From the NCBI RefSeq assembly GCF_019891175.1, contig NZ_CP072600.1, positions 1,054,001 through 1,118,000 on the forward strand: 64,000 bases of DNA. Direction: 5' to 3'. This document shows, piece after piece, positions 10,683-18,861 of this stretch; the stretch's first letter is position 1, and each line of letters begins with the position of its first letter. Both the position numbers and the translations under genes were made by a program. The notes beneath the pieces are model-generated. The model had not been told where the DNA came from. It saw only the letters and a list, made by a program, of their open reading frames with translations, and made no database searches. The stretch comes from Leptothermofonsia sichuanensis E412. GTDB lineage: Bacteria; Cyanobacteriota; Cyanobacteriia; Leptolyngbyales; Leptolyngbyaceae.

Positions 10683-10965
10683 AGATTATCAGGTTGAATC
10701 CAAAACTTAGTGGACTGAGAATGGTTAATAGAACAGTGAGTTAGAGTTGTTGGTAATATGAAGCAAATTGATCGACGTGAGGGTGTGCGGAGGCAACATC
10801 GCTCATTGTCTCTTTTGGCAGTAATCCAATGCTTGATGCGTAACTTAGATGGGCTTGCGTTTCAGCAGAAACAACTTCATACAAACCTCCATTCTCCGTT
10901 CGGATCAATTTCAATATTAATTTATTTTCTTGCTAAAATAATAACGTTCCCAGTTCGTTTATCTA

Positions 10966-11142
10966 GGGAAGGAATTAAGCGAACGACAGAAGCAGGAGAA
11001 CCGAGAGTTCAGTCGTCAACGGGTGGCGTGTGAACATGCCCATGCAGGCATGAAGCGGTATCATTCGGTTACGGATGTCTACCGCAATCGTGTGCCTGAT
11101 TTCAATGACCGTTTAATGCTGAATGCCGCAGGATTGTGGAAT
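10966..11142 (+). pseudogene. 3' remnant of an IS5-type DDE transposase
   Basis: Read by hand, the frame gives KELSERQKQENREFSRQR followed by the segments ACEHAHAGMKRYHSV and RVPDFNDRLMLNAAGLWN. This is the conserved C-terminal end of IS5-group transposases (the catalytic E is in the CEHAHAGMKR-type block). A stop lies upstream at 10942, so only about 60 codons survive. The remnant stops exactly where an IS110-type fragment on the other strand begins (about 11140). Confidence 0.7.
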
Positions 11143-11250
11143 AATGACGTACTCTTCTGTTTCGCCAGTGGCACAGTCGTAGAGATACATGTCATGTTTA
11201 CGGTCAGACCAGTCAATCCCGATGTAGGCAGCATAGACATCGTGTTTCAT
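11140..11250 (-). pseudogene. 5' remnant of an IS110-type (DEDD) transposase
   Basis: On the minus strand the ATG at 11250 opens MKHDVYAAYIGIDWSDRKHD, then MYLYDCATGETEEYVII. This is the N-terminal start of IS110-family transposases, with the first catalytic Asp in GIDWSD. It is cut after about 37 codons by the IS5-type remnant. The upstream stretch to about 11484 has no gene and probably holds the rest of the IS110 left end. Confidence 0.65.
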
Positions 11251-11492
11251 CGTGTTATCCTCAAACCATAGTCAGAAACGTGACTGGGAATGCTTCTGCT
11301 CTAAGCGAAAAGATTAGGTCAGGTGTGGCCGCACCAACCTCTGTTGGTGCAGCCTGTGTGAAGCACTCGGGTTCGTTCGATGCATGGTCGTCTCCCACCC
11401 TGCTTCCCCGTCTTGAGGTGAGTGTATTTCTCCATCTCAGTTCCGTCTCCCCATAAAATCAAATACAGAGGATTGACGAGTGTCATACCAAT

Positions 11493-12062
11493 TTAAATGG
11501 GGTTCAGGGCAGATAGGGCATTCAGGATGAAGGAATATCCTGTGATCGAAGCAATAACTTCTGGAGTCAATTGAGCCAGGAGTTGATCGACCTTCGCTTG
11601 GAGTTGCTCTAGCGTTTTGAACGAAGCCCACTTCAAATCTGCCTTGAGGTATTCCCACAACCTTTCAATCGGATTTAACTCTGGGCAGTAAGCAGGTTGA
11701 AACAATAAAATCACATTCTCTGGCACCACTAAATCTTTACTGCTGTGAAAACGCCCGTTATCCACTTGTAGAATGTTGAGACTATCGGGGTAGGCTTTGG
11801 AGAACTCCTCGAGGAACGCTTGATAGCAAGCAGTATCCACATGGGAGAATTGCAAGAAAAACGACTCTCCGGTTGCTGGTTCGACGGCCCCATAGAGCCA
11901 AAACGCTTTGAACAACCATAGCCATTGCCCAATCGGTTTGATACCACAAGCAGTAATCAAGCGCCCAATCAGGGTTTTGAGTCCAAAGCGACTTTCATCC
12001 TGAGCAAAATAACGGATAGGACGCTCCTCCTGGATGACTTGCCGAGCATACTGGCTCAACAA
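11493..12062 (-). CDS. IS630-type transposase, DDE part (orfB)
   Basis: 189 residues carrying the catalytic triad. The first Asp is in YFAQDESRFG, the second in ILQVDNGRFHSS and the Glu in LNPIERLWEYLK. It lacks its own good start. The reading frame continues upstream of 12062 as NLADDLELLSQYARQ, which joins orfA through a -1 shift on a run of seven A residues (12084-12090). The product is therefore most likely the C-terminal half of an orfA-orfB fusion of about 350 residues. Confidence 0.85.
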   Translation of the reverse strand: MLSQYARQVIQEERPIRYFAQDESRFGLKTLIGRLITACGIKPIGQWLWLFKAFWLYGAVEPATGESFFLQFSHVDTACYQAFLEEFSKAYPDSLNILQVDNGRFHSSKDLVVPENVILLFQPAYCPELNPIERLWEYLKADLKWASFKTLEQLQAKVDQLLAQLTPEVIASITGYSFILNALSALNPI

Positions 12063-12568
12063 CTCCAGGTCATCTGCAAGGTTTTTTTAAATGATTCGCG
12101 CCGTTCACAATCCTGCTTGATATTTTGCGGACGAGCCACTTTCAGCTTCGCTTGGAGGCGATAGCGCGTCATTTGGTATACCGCATGATACTCCGCTTCG
12201 ACACCCAACTCCTCCGCTAACCACTGTTGCACAGCTCCATAACTGGCAAATCCATGTTCCGAGTTCTTTAATCGCTTAGCCAGTGCCTCTTCCGCCCATT
12301 GTGGAATCTTGCGGACACCGCCAGACGACACTTTACGTTCCAGCATGGCACTCACCCCACCTTCCCGATACTGCAATAACCATCTCCCTACTGTATTGCG
12401 ATGTTTCCCGATCGCCTTGGCAATCGCACCAATGCTGGGTGGCTTTTCCTGTTTGAGCCAGTACAGCACTTGCAGGCGTTCCTTGTCCTTTGGTGTTTCC
12501 ACTTGTTGCAATTGTTGGACTAGCTCATCGAGACTTTCTTTGACTTTAACCGAGGTGACTCCAGCCAT
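12056..12568 (-). CDS. IS630-type transposase, N-terminal HTH part (orfA)
   Basis: 170 residues with a helix-turn-helix DNA-binding region (GAIAKAIGKHRNTVGRWL, about residues 52-69) and a second winged helix near QWAEEALAKRL. It ends 13 codons after ESFKK, where the message has TTTAAAAAAACC. A -1 slip there fuses it to orfB. Similar frameshift organisation is established for many IS630-family members. Confidence 0.85.
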   Translation of the reverse strand: MAGVTSVKVKESLDELVQQLQQVETPKDKERLQVLYWLKQEKPPSIGAIAKAIGKHRNTVGRWLLQYREGGVSAMLERKVSSGGVRKIPQWAEEALAKRLKNSEHGFASYGAVQQWLAEELGVEAEYHAVYQMTRYRLQAKLKVARPQNIKQDCERRESFKKTLQMTWSC

Positions 12569-12716
12569 TGCAGAGGGAATCTAAACTACCCTCTCAGTCT
12601 ACTCTATTTGCCCTATATCCAATTTAAATCGGTATAAGCTAACGGTGAAGTTGTGCGGCGGCAGACAACCTCGAACTCGCATCAATAACCTTTGTGCCGT
12701 CCGCACCAACGTAGTG

Positions 12717-12959
12717 TTAGGCTGTCTCGCTACCTGCTGATTGTGGCATCGACTCGATCAAGGCTCTTAGCACTTTGTTGACTGATTCAGGCGTTGTAAA
12801 AACCTGAGCCACATCCTCATCTAAAACCACAACCGTTAATTTCTGTGGCTTTTGACCAGCAGCAAATCGATTGGGTTTCGCCTTCTCGTAATCAAACCGA
12901 TACTCAGGTGAAATCTCGTCTTCAAAATTTTGTGTTTGATCAGAGGGCGTTTTGCTCAT
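12717..12959 (-). CDS. BrnA-type antitoxin
   Basis: 80 residues from the ATG at 12959 (MSKTPSDQ...), overlapping the toxin's 3' end by 20 bases. The C-terminal half (KLTVVVLDEDVAQVF...SVNKVLRALIES) has the beta-strand and helix pattern of ribbon-helix-helix BrnA-like antitoxins. It is expected to bind and neutralise the toxin and repress the operon. The order toxin-then-antitoxin with overlap is typical of brnTA. Confidence 0.75.
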   Translation of the reverse strand: MSKTPSDQTQNFEDEISPEYRFDYEKAKPNRFAAGQKPQKLTVVVLDEDVAQVFTTPESVNKVLRALIESMPQSAGSETA

Positions 12960-13218
12960 AATCCTCACGCTCATTGCGAGTAGCTAGACGGGCACTGATG
13001 ATACGGACATTACCAGATCGCTCAGTAAAAGCAATTAACAGCAACCGATTTTGCCGAGAGTGACCAATAATGATTTCTCTCTGTTCATCTACAGAATGAG
13101 CCTCATCATCAAAAATGACCGCCAGAGGGTTGTCGAATACGGTTTTGGCTTCTTCAAAGCTGACACCGTGTTTCTTCAAATTACTAGCGGCTTTCGACTG
13201 ATCCCACTCAAACTTCAT
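12940..13218 (-). CDS. BrnT-type toxin (RelE-like ribonuclease fold)
   Basis: 92 residues. The BrnT signature is clear: FEWDQSKAASNLKKHGVSF at the N-terminus, then EEAKTVFDNPLA, DEQREIIIGHSRQNRLL and a C-terminal RIISARLATRNEREDYE. The family cleaves RNA and inhibits translation when freed from BrnA. The pair sits between two IS630 elements, and a third small gene lies 7 bases upstream. Confidence 0.88.
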   Translation of the reverse strand: MKFEWDQSKAASNLKKHGVSFEEAKTVFDNPLAVIFDDEAHSVDEQREIIIGHSRQNRLLLIAFTERSGNVRIISARLATRNEREDYEQNAL

Positions 13219-13225
13219 GCTTAGA

Positions 13226-13525
13226 TCATACCTGATTGTTCAAGGAGTGTAGTAGCCTTGCACAGAGGTCTGCCATCTCAGCAATAAACTCCCCAGCCTC
13301 AGACAAGAAGGTATAGTACTCAAATCGATACAATGCATCTAACTGGCTTGTAGAAGAAAGTTTTTGATGGAGTAGTTGTTTTTTGGGATCAAGATGTGAC
13401 AAATCGCCAAAAGTTCTGGCTTTAAAGAGGTCAAGTAATGACAAATCAGGAATATCTGGCACATGAGTTATAACCCTGCCAGTTAACGCTTTAGCCTCTA
13501 TCAATTCCTCAAAGGTTTTATACAC
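13226..13525 (-). CDS. Small hypothetical protein upstream of brnT
   Basis: 99 residues, no family recognised. It is predicted mainly helical and soluble, with a leucine-rich segment LPDLSLLDLF-like stretch in the first half. It stops seven bases before the BrnT start, so the three genes are probably one transcript. It could be an accessory member of the toxin-antitoxin locus or a passenger carried by the flanking insertion sequences; nothing in the sequence decides. Confidence 0.5.
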   Translation of the reverse strand: MYKTFEELIEAKALTGRVITHVPDIPDLSLLDLFKARTFGDLSHLDPKKQLLHQKLSSTSQLDALYRFEYYTFLSEAGEFIAEMADLCARLLHSLNNQV

Positions 13526-13579
13526 TATGTTCCATTTGTTAAGGAAATCAGTCTGATTTTTTGCTAGCTCGTTATAGCC

Positions 13580-14074
13580 CTACGCAGTCACGTTAGGGCA
13601 TTCTCTAAAAGCAGCATCAACACAATCGCGCAAGTTATCAAACTCATCCCAGCGTTGCCGCATCCAATTTTTGAGCACAAACCACCAATGCTCAATCGGA
13701 TTCAAGTCTGGGGAATAAGGGGGTAAATACCAAATCTCACACCCTGCTTGAGCCCCGATCTCTTCAATGGTTTGAGAATGATGGAAACTGGCATTGTCAA
13801 TCACAATCACATCTCCCGGTCGCAGTTGGGGGACTAAGCACTCCTCCAACCACATCTCCACTAAATCCCGGTTGCACGAGCCAGCAAAGGTCATTGGCGC
13901 AAAGAGGCTGTTCTCTCGTAAGGCAGCAATCCAACTGACTCGTTCGGTGCGTTTTCCTGATTTAAGCCCATAGAAGCGTTCTCCAACCTCGCAGTAGCCG
14001 TAGGGATACACGTCTCGATTATCAATGCCTGCTTCATCGACATAGACAACCTGATGCGGCAGCTTACTCCTCAA
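13580..14074 (-). CDS. IS630-type transposase, DDE part (orfB)
   Basis: 164 residues with the triad: Asp in VVYVDEAGID, Asp in VIVIDNASFHHS and Glu in LNPIEHWWFVLK. The frame extends upstream without a stop to the slippery run as KTYGYRERDDLKRQEFQERL, so the TTG at 14074 is not the real start. A -1 frameshift from orfA at the A8 run (14131-14138) would make one protein of about 300 residues. Confidence 0.85.
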   Translation of the reverse strand: MRSKLPHQVVYVDEAGIDNRDVYPYGYCEVGERFYGLKSGKRTERVSWIAALRENSLFAPMTFAGSCNRDLVEMWLEECLVPQLRPGDVIVIDNASFHHSQTIEEIGAQAGCEIWYLPPYSPDLNPIEHWWFVLKNWMRQRWDEFDNLRDCVDAAFRECPNVTA

Positions 14075-14097
14075 GCGCTCTTGAAACTCCTGTCGCT

Positions 14098-14463
14098 TCA
14101 GGTCGTCTCGTTCCCGATAGCCATAGGTCTTTTTTTTCGACTAAACCCAATCTTTCGCAAGGCTCGACTGATGTCCTGCTGTGTCACATTATCCCCCCAC
14201 AGGGTTGCCAGTCTCGCTTGGGTCTGATCCCCATGCTGCTTGACAAACTCACGAAAGCGCGACCAGTCGGTAATCTTATGCCGATTTCCGCGCTGAAACC
14301 CAGTCATCGCTCGGCAATCTCCCGTTTCTGCTTCCCGTTTCAACCACAGGTCTAAGGTATGGCGACTGATGTTGAACATTCGACAGACATCAACTTTGCG
14401 GTGGCCTTGTTTCACGGCTTCAATCGCTTTGCAACGCAAGTCGTAGCTGTAGGGGGCGGGCAT
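14098..14463 (-). CDS. IS630-type transposase, N-terminal HTH part (orfA)
   Basis: 121 residues starting MPAPYSYDLRCKAIEAVKQG, the usual start of this IS630 subgroup, with a helix-turn-helix at about residues 21-42 (KVDVCRMFNISRHTLDLWLK). It runs through GFSRKK, the A8 slippery site, and in frame 0 ends 12 codons later. The conserved GFSRKKKTYGYRERD junction appears only after the -1 slip. Confidence 0.85.
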   Translation of the reverse strand: MPAPYSYDLRCKAIEAVKQGHRKVDVCRMFNISRHTLDLWLKREAETGDCRAMTGFQRGNRHKITDWSRFREFVKQHGDQTQARLATLWGDNVTQQDISRALRKIGFSRKKRPMAIGNETT

Positions 14464-14720
14464 AGGTGTTCCTAAACTCTCCTGATGGCTCTATAATAAC
14501 GTCCTAACCCAAATGCGTAGTGCTATAGAGGAAAGGATGTCAGGTTGATTTCTGAGAGTTGGTGTCGTGTTGTCAGTGGGTCAGGTCAACGTCATGAGAT
14601 TACCAGCAAAGAGGGTAAATTAGTTGATGAAGGCTTCGTTTAATCGTGCATATGTAGCCGCAACCTAACAAGTCGCTGGACTGGAACACCGTAAGGTGAT
14701 TCGTGAGTTGCGAAGGTTAT

Positions 14721-14940
14721 CTACAGGGCACTCAGCACCTGCTGCCATACGCCAACTTTGCGCCAGTGGTAAAATCGCCCAGAAACGGTTGACCACGAAC
14801 TGTATCGACTGGGTAAATCTCGCCAGGGAGCACCAGTTCTAAGAATCCACTAAGATGCCATTGAAGATAGTGCGATGGTCTTTGGCAGGGCATCCCGTAT
14901 GCGGTTTTTGGGGGAGGCAGCAGCGGTTGGATCCAGGGGT
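14721..14940 (-). pseudogene. Frameshifted 5' remnant of an IS5-type transposase
   Basis: Three frames must be stitched together to read the family sequence: LQPLLPPPKTA, then PAKDHRTIFNGIL, then WILRTGAPWRDLPSRY and GRFYHWRKVGVWQQVLSAL. These are the conserved N-terminal blocks of IS427/IS1031-like IS5 transposases. At least two frameshifts make it inactive. The rest of 14528-15007 holds no gene. Confidence 0.7.
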
Positions 14941-15007
14941 GAATTCTACAGGTGATTCAGTCCTGGATGCTTAAGAATAGCTGGAGAAGCCGGGCAATGG
15001 CTACACT

Positions 15008-15373
15008 TTAAAACTCATCATCATAACCGCCACCACCCATGTCAGCTTCGCTATCGCGCTTAGAGCCAAGTAACTCCAGCCGCTCAACTCGAATCACAGG
15101 TTTAGAGCGATCGCTGCCTGTATTGCGATCTTTCCAGTATTCAAATTTCAATGAACCAGTGACTCCTATTAACTTGCCCTTATGGACATAGTTGGCAGCC
15201 ACCTCAGCCTGTTTTCCCCACAACTCCAGATTAAACCAGTCTGGTTGCTCATTATTCCGGGATTGGCGGTTGACTGCCAGGGTCAAATTACATTTCACAC
15301 TCCCAGACTCAAAATACTTCACATCAGGGTCGCCACCAACCCGCCCTACCAGTATCACAGAATTGAGACTCAT
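15008..15373 (-). CDS. ssb: Single-stranded DNA-binding protein
   Basis: 121 residues, the short cyanobacterial type. The OB fold begins MSLNSVILVGRVGGDPDVKYF and includes NLELWGKQAEVAANYVHKG and VTGSLKFEYWKD. The C-terminal acidic tip is YDDEF, the site through which SSB recruits replication and repair partners. A -10-like box lies about 70 bases upstream. It is monocistronic, next to the insertion-sequence-rich stretch, but itself intact. Confidence 0.95.
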   Translation of the reverse strand: MSLNSVILVGRVGGDPDVKYFESGSVKCNLTLAVNRQSRNNEQPDWFNLELWGKQAEVAANYVHKGKLIGVTGSLKFEYWKDRNTGSDRSKPVIRVERLELLGSKRDSEADMGGGGYDDEF

Positions 15374-15442
15374 AATATTTTCCAGCGCTGTTGCACATCC
15401 TGCAAGAAGTGAACTTAAATTCTACAGTGATTCTCGATTAAA

Positions 15443-15448
15443 ATTATA
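15443..15448 (-). promoter_or_regulatory. Possible -10 box of ssb
   Basis: On the minus strand the sequence reads GTACTATAAT, a perfect TATAAT with a TA-rich extension, 70 bases upstream of the ssb ATG. No good -35 box is present at the right spacing; a run of nine C residues lies just upstream (15469-15477). Confidence 0.35.
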
Positions 15449-15494
15449 GTACAAAAAAACTATTTATACCCCCCCCCTGTACAGCTTCATCCCT

Positions 15495-15827
15495 TTACAT
15501 CATTAACTTTTTTGCATGGTCAAGCATCTGAAGTCCATGGATCAGAGAGGCTCCGCCCCGGATTGCCGTTGCCACATGAACGGCTTCTGTCATTTGCTCC
15601 AGATCTGCTCCCTGCTGTAAACATTCTTTACTGTAAGCATCGATGCAGTAGGGACACTGTACGGTATGGGAAACTGCCAGAGCTATCAGAGCTTTTTCAC
15701 GACTGGACAGAGCGCCTTCGGCAAAGACTGCATTGTAATAGGCAAAGAATTTTTCTGCCAGTTCAGGGCTACCTTCGCTAATGTGCCCAAAGTGCGGCAG
15801 GTGTTCTGGTTTGTAGTATTGTTCCAT
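15495..15827 (-). CDS. Carboxymuconolactone-decarboxylase-like protein (arsenosugar-associated type)
   Basis: 110 residues from the ATG at 15827 (MEQYYKPEHLPHFGHI); a GTG seven codons upstream (15848) is possible but weaker. The AhpD/CMD fold motif is EKALIALAVSHTVQCPYCIDAY, with the CxxC-type pair CPYC, followed by HVATAIRGGASLIHG. This matches the subgroup often annotated as arsenosugar-biosynthesis-associated peroxidase-like protein. No arsenosugar genes are adjacent, so the role may be general peroxide or alkylhydroperoxide handling. Confidence 0.75.
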   Translation of the reverse strand: MEQYYKPEHLPHFGHISEGSPELAEKFFAYYNAVFAEGALSSREKALIALAVSHTVQCPYCIDAYSKECLQQGADLEQMTEAVHVATAIRGGASLIHGLQMLDHAKKLMM

Positions 15828-16127
15828 CGGTTTTCCCGTTGCTTTCACTGAGGAATGAGGATTTTATAACCTGAAATTTCACCCCGAAGGCACAAAGAAC
15901 TTAAACCAATTTCTGTGTGCCATCTGTGGTACGATAGCAGGTCTTTCGATTGATTGAATTCACACCCTTGAAAAGGGATATAACCCTTCCTGAACCGTAA
16001 CAGTCCTACCATCGCCTGTGACATTCAATCGAGAAATGCGATACACTGGGCAATCCCTGCTCATGTGCAATCACAGTCCTCAACAGGCGATCACAGCCAT
16101 TATGATAGGGCAGGATTAGGAGGATAG

Positions 16128-16862
16128 ATGACTCCAGAACAACAGCAAGAAATTCTTCGGCTACGGAACCTGAATCTGTCACCAAAGCAAATTGCCCGTC
16201 AACTGGGAATCAAATCTGCGGAAGTGACTGTCGTGATCAGGAGCCAGGCAGAAGCCCAGGCTGTGGCGCGGGCAGAAAGAGGTGAACTCGCCCCATTGGA
16301 ACGCTGCCTGATCAACGAGAATGCCGCCAGGCACTTTTTTGATACTTCGAAAGCTGGATGGTTTGGCAGAAGGAAGAGTGACCCACTAGAGTCTGACGGA
16401 GTCGGTGGTTTGGCCGAGATTTTTGTGACCCGGATCGAGCGGAATCAGTATCTGGTCGGTAGCTACCTGGTTGATTATTGGTGCCTGGGAGTCAAGGATA
16501 CCTTTGGTCCCCGCAAGATGGATCGGATTAAGTATGAAGCCCTGATCCAGAAGGCTTACGCTGGCTTTAGTCAGCGCTACCGGGAAATTACTCTGGAGCA
16601 AGCTCAAGCTGTGATTTTTGGCGCCGTGGACTATGCTGCCAGGTTTGGCTTAAAGCCCCACCGCGATTTCGAGCAGACCAAAGCTCATCTGGGTCCCCGG
16701 TTGGAAACCCTGATGGAGCTTGAATTTGGTAAAGATGGCAAGCCATTCTACATCAGCGGTCCCTACGATAATGCTGACCGGATTATCTCAACCCTAAGAG
16801 AACATGCCGGTGAAGGTAATTTTGATTATCTGATGGGTCTTGGACCAGAATTGGATTGGTAG
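16128..16862 (+). CDS. HTH-containing conserved cyanobacterial protein
   Basis: 244 residues. The N-terminus (EQQQEILRLRNLNLSPKQIARQLGIKSAEV, residues 4-33) is a helix-turn-helix of the Hin/homeodomain-like type. The rest is a soluble alpha/beta region with RNQYLVGSYLVDYWCLGVKD and FGAVDYAARFGLKPHRDF, which I know only as a conserved uncharacterised segment. A ribosome site AGGAGG lies seven bases before the ATG. DNA binding is plausible but its targets are unknown. Confidence 0.75.
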   Translation: MTPEQQQEILRLRNLNLSPKQIARQLGIKSAEVTVVIRSQAEAQAVARAERGELAPLERCLINENAARHFFDTSKAGWFGRRKSDPLESDGVGGLAEIFVTRIERNQYLVGSYLVDYWCLGVKDTFGPRKMDRIKYEALIQKAYAGFSQRYREITLEQAQAVIFGAVDYAARFGLKPHRDFEQTKAHLGPRLETLMELEFGKDGKPFYISGPYDNADRIISTLREHAGEGNFDYLMGLGPELDW

Positions 16863-16916
16863 GATGGAGTGTGTTGATTTGAGCATCATGGGGTGCAACA
16901 CCTGCCATAGTTTGCG

Positions 16917-16992
16917 GGGCGTTGCTGGTTTCGGGTATGAATAGCTGTATGAATTCGAAGACTTTCAATTCATACAGCTATTCAGCACCACT
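16917..16992. repeat. MITE-like palindromic repeat, family A, copy 2
   Basis: GGCGTTGCTGGTTTCGGGTATGAA at the left matches the inverted TTCAGCACCAC at the right, with inner arms TGTATGAATTC and CAATTCATACA. It sits between the convergent HTH gene (ends 16862) and the exporter gene (ends 17033), where a bidirectional terminator would be useful. Confidence 0.7.
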
Positions 16993-17032
16993 CTCTGCGA
17001 CTCATCCTTTTATCCCTGGTGGGTTCATCGGT

Positions 17033-17767
17033 CTACTCAAACAGGAATAAAATCCCAATAAAAAATAAAAAGATATAAATCAGTTTTTCAAAAGTTGATT
17101 TGGAAATACGGTTACCGATAAAACTTCCCAGTAAAATTCCTGATCCGAGGAGCGGTAATGACATCAGGTAAAGCTGTAAAATCTCGGTAGTCCATAACCC
17201 GGCTAAACCATGACTGATTACAATCAAGCAGTTTGCCAGGAAAAAGTAACCCTGTAAGTTGATACGAAAATAATCCTGGGACCATTTGCGAAGAGTCCCA
17301 TAAATCACAATCGGTGGGCCGTTTGTGTCGTAACCACCCCCCAGGATACCGGCAATCAAGCCAAAAACGCCTGCCAACCTTTCATCTTTAAGATGGGGTA
17401 AGGGAAATCCAGAGATGCCATACACTCCATAGAGAATGAGCAAAATTCCTAAAATGGTTTTTGCTACGTGCTGGGGTGTAAACCGAATCAGGGCTAATCC
17501 AAAAGGAATTCCAAGCAAGGTGAAGACAATCAGTTGCCCTATTCCTTTCAAGTTAAAGTTTTTCCACTGGCTAAAAAGAATGGCGACTGCGATCGTAAGA
17601 CCCGCGATCGCAACTAACGGAGTTGCCACCCGAAGATCGATAACCAGAATCAGCAATGGCATTGCAACAAGCGCATCACCAAAACCAACAGCGGCACGCA
17701 CCAGAGCGGCAACAAATAAAATACTGACGACAATAATTTGCGTCGTATAGACCTCCATTCTAATCAA
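17033..17767 (-). CDS. TSUP (TauE/SafE)-family sulfite/organosulfonate exporter-like permease
   Basis: 244 residues with about eight hydrophobic helices in two halves, the TauE/SafE (DUF81) pattern. The motif GGGYDTNGPPIVIYG lies near residue 140. The family exports sulfite, sulfoacetate or related sulfur anions in characterised members. It lies three bases downstream of a YeiH-type exporter gene, so the two form an operon. Their position beside a sulfonate-type cluster suggests removal of excess sulfite (inference). Confidence 0.85.
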   Translation of the reverse strand: MIRMEVYTTQIIVVSILFVAALVRAAVGFGDALVAMPLLILVIDLRVATPLVAIAGLTIAVAILFSQWKNFNLKGIGQLIVFTLLGIPFGLALIRFTPQHVAKTILGILLILYGVYGISGFPLPHLKDERLAGVFGLIAGILGGGYDTNGPPIVIYGTLRKWSQDYFRINLQGYFFLANCLIVISHGLAGLWTTEILQLYLMSLPLLGSGILLGSFIGNRISKSTFEKLIYIFLFFIGILFLFE

Positions 17768-17770
17768 TGG

Positions 17771-18829
17771 TTAATAAATCAGTTTAATCAATGCAAGGCT
17801 CAAAACGGTGATAAACAGCCAGGATAAAGCACCTAAATATAAAGGCTTGAAGCCCATTCTTCTAATATCCCGTAATTTTGTTTCGATTCCCATTGCCACC
17901 ATTGCGGTTGCAAGAAGAAACAGATTTAACTGTCCAATGATACTCTTTAAAGCTTCAGGAATAAGGTTGAAGCTATTACCAATCATCAGTCCGACAAAGC
18001 CGACAATAAACCACGGAATGCTGGAATGCTTCTGACCTGAGGTAAGGCTCAACTGCCTGGGTGAGAAGAAAGCACCCATTGCAAACACCAGGGGTGCCAG
18101 CCATAGCACCCTTGCCAGTTTTGTAATGCTGGCGAATTCGCCACTGATTGAACTGACCTGAAAAGCTGCCGCGATCGCTTGAGCCACCTCATGGATGGAA
18201 GAACCACACCAGATACCAAAAGCGATCGACGATAGATGCAGTAATGGCAAAACTGTGGGATACAGAAGCATGGAAAGAGTCCCAAACAGGGTCACAATTC
18301 CAACCGCATAGGCAGTATCTTCATCGGAGTTCTCCAAAACGACGCTGGTGGCAACGATCGCAGAGGCTCCACAAATCGAAGTTCCCACTGCAATTAAGCA
18401 GGCGAGATGTTTCTTGACGCTTAAAGAACGACCTATCCAGCAGGTAAATAGAAAGGTGGCAATCAAGACGAGTGTAATTAACGTAAATCCTTGCATACCC
18501 ACCTGCTGTAACTGAAGAAAGCTTAATTGCATTCCCAGTAAAGCAACTGCAATCCTTAATAAACGCTTCAGACAAAAAGTAACCCCTGCCTGACATTGCA
18601 TTGGAATTCCAGTGGTATTTCGCACTAAAATTCCTGATGCGATCGCAACCATTAAGGGACTCAGGATTACCAATCCTGTTAAAGAGCGAAGCAGTAGCGC
18701 CAGACTGGCAAGAACCAATACCAGAAGTAAGCCTGGACTGAGACGCGACAACTTGTTACGATACAGATTATTTTTGCTATTATCGGCAGCAGTTTCTACC
18801 ATTGGAGGTGCATGAAGTCTTTGAGGCAT
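17771..18829 (-). CDS. YeiH/UPF0324-family putative sulfate/sulfite exporter
   Basis: 352 residues with about ten membrane segments. Typical YeiH motifs are VGTSICGASAIVAT, YAVGIVTLFGTLSMLLYP and FGIWCGSSIHEVAQ. The family is annotated as putative sulfate exporter; in other bacteria it is linked to sulfur-compound regulators. It is the first gene of a two-gene unit with the TSUP permease downstream. The start is the ATG at 18829. Confidence 0.85.
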   Translation of the reverse strand: MPQRLHAPPMVETAADNSKNNLYRNKLSRLSPGLLLVLVLASLALLLRSLTGLVILSPLMVAIASGILVRNTTGIPMQCQAGVTFCLKRLLRIAVALLGMQLSFLQLQQVGMQGFTLITLVLIATFLFTCWIGRSLSVKKHLACLIAVGTSICGASAIVATSVVLENSDEDTAYAVGIVTLFGTLSMLLYPTVLPLLHLSSIAFGIWCGSSIHEVAQAIAAAFQVSSISGEFASITKLARVLWLAPLVFAMGAFFSPRQLSLTSGQKHSSIPWFIVGFVGLMIGNSFNLIPEALKSIIGQLNLFLLATAMVAMGIETKLRDIRRMGFKPLYLGALSWLFITVLSLALIKLIY

Positions 18830-18861
18830 AAGGTTTTTGTGAAATCTCGACCATACGCAAT

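Larger units (their letters stand above)
11488..12632 (-). mobile_element. IS630-type insertion sequence, copy 1
   Basis: A 1145-base element flanked by TA on both sides, the expected target duplication. The terminal inverted repeats are CCAATTTAAATGG... at the left and, read inward from the right, CCGATTTAAATTGG...; both are followed by AGGGCA. It contains two overlapping transposase frames and looks structurally complete. Confidence 0.8.
13575..14525 (-). mobile_element. IS630-type insertion sequence, copy 2 (different subgroup)
   Basis: About 951 bases bounded by matching ends: TATAGCCCTACGCA at the left and TATAGCACTACGCA read inward from the right, each followed by a GTTAGG block. TA dinucleotides sit at both borders. 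The transposase stop codon lies inside the left terminal repeat. It is not closely similar to the other IS630 element at 11488. Confidence 0.8.

Noticed and set aside
10758-11033. 91-codon plus-strand frame
   Set aside because: No family resemblance; its 3' part reads the IS5 remnant out of frame.
11488-14525. Transposases as simple pseudogenes because of split frames
   Set aside because: Both splits fall exactly on poly-A slippery runs with conserved residues on both sides, which fits programmed frameshifting.
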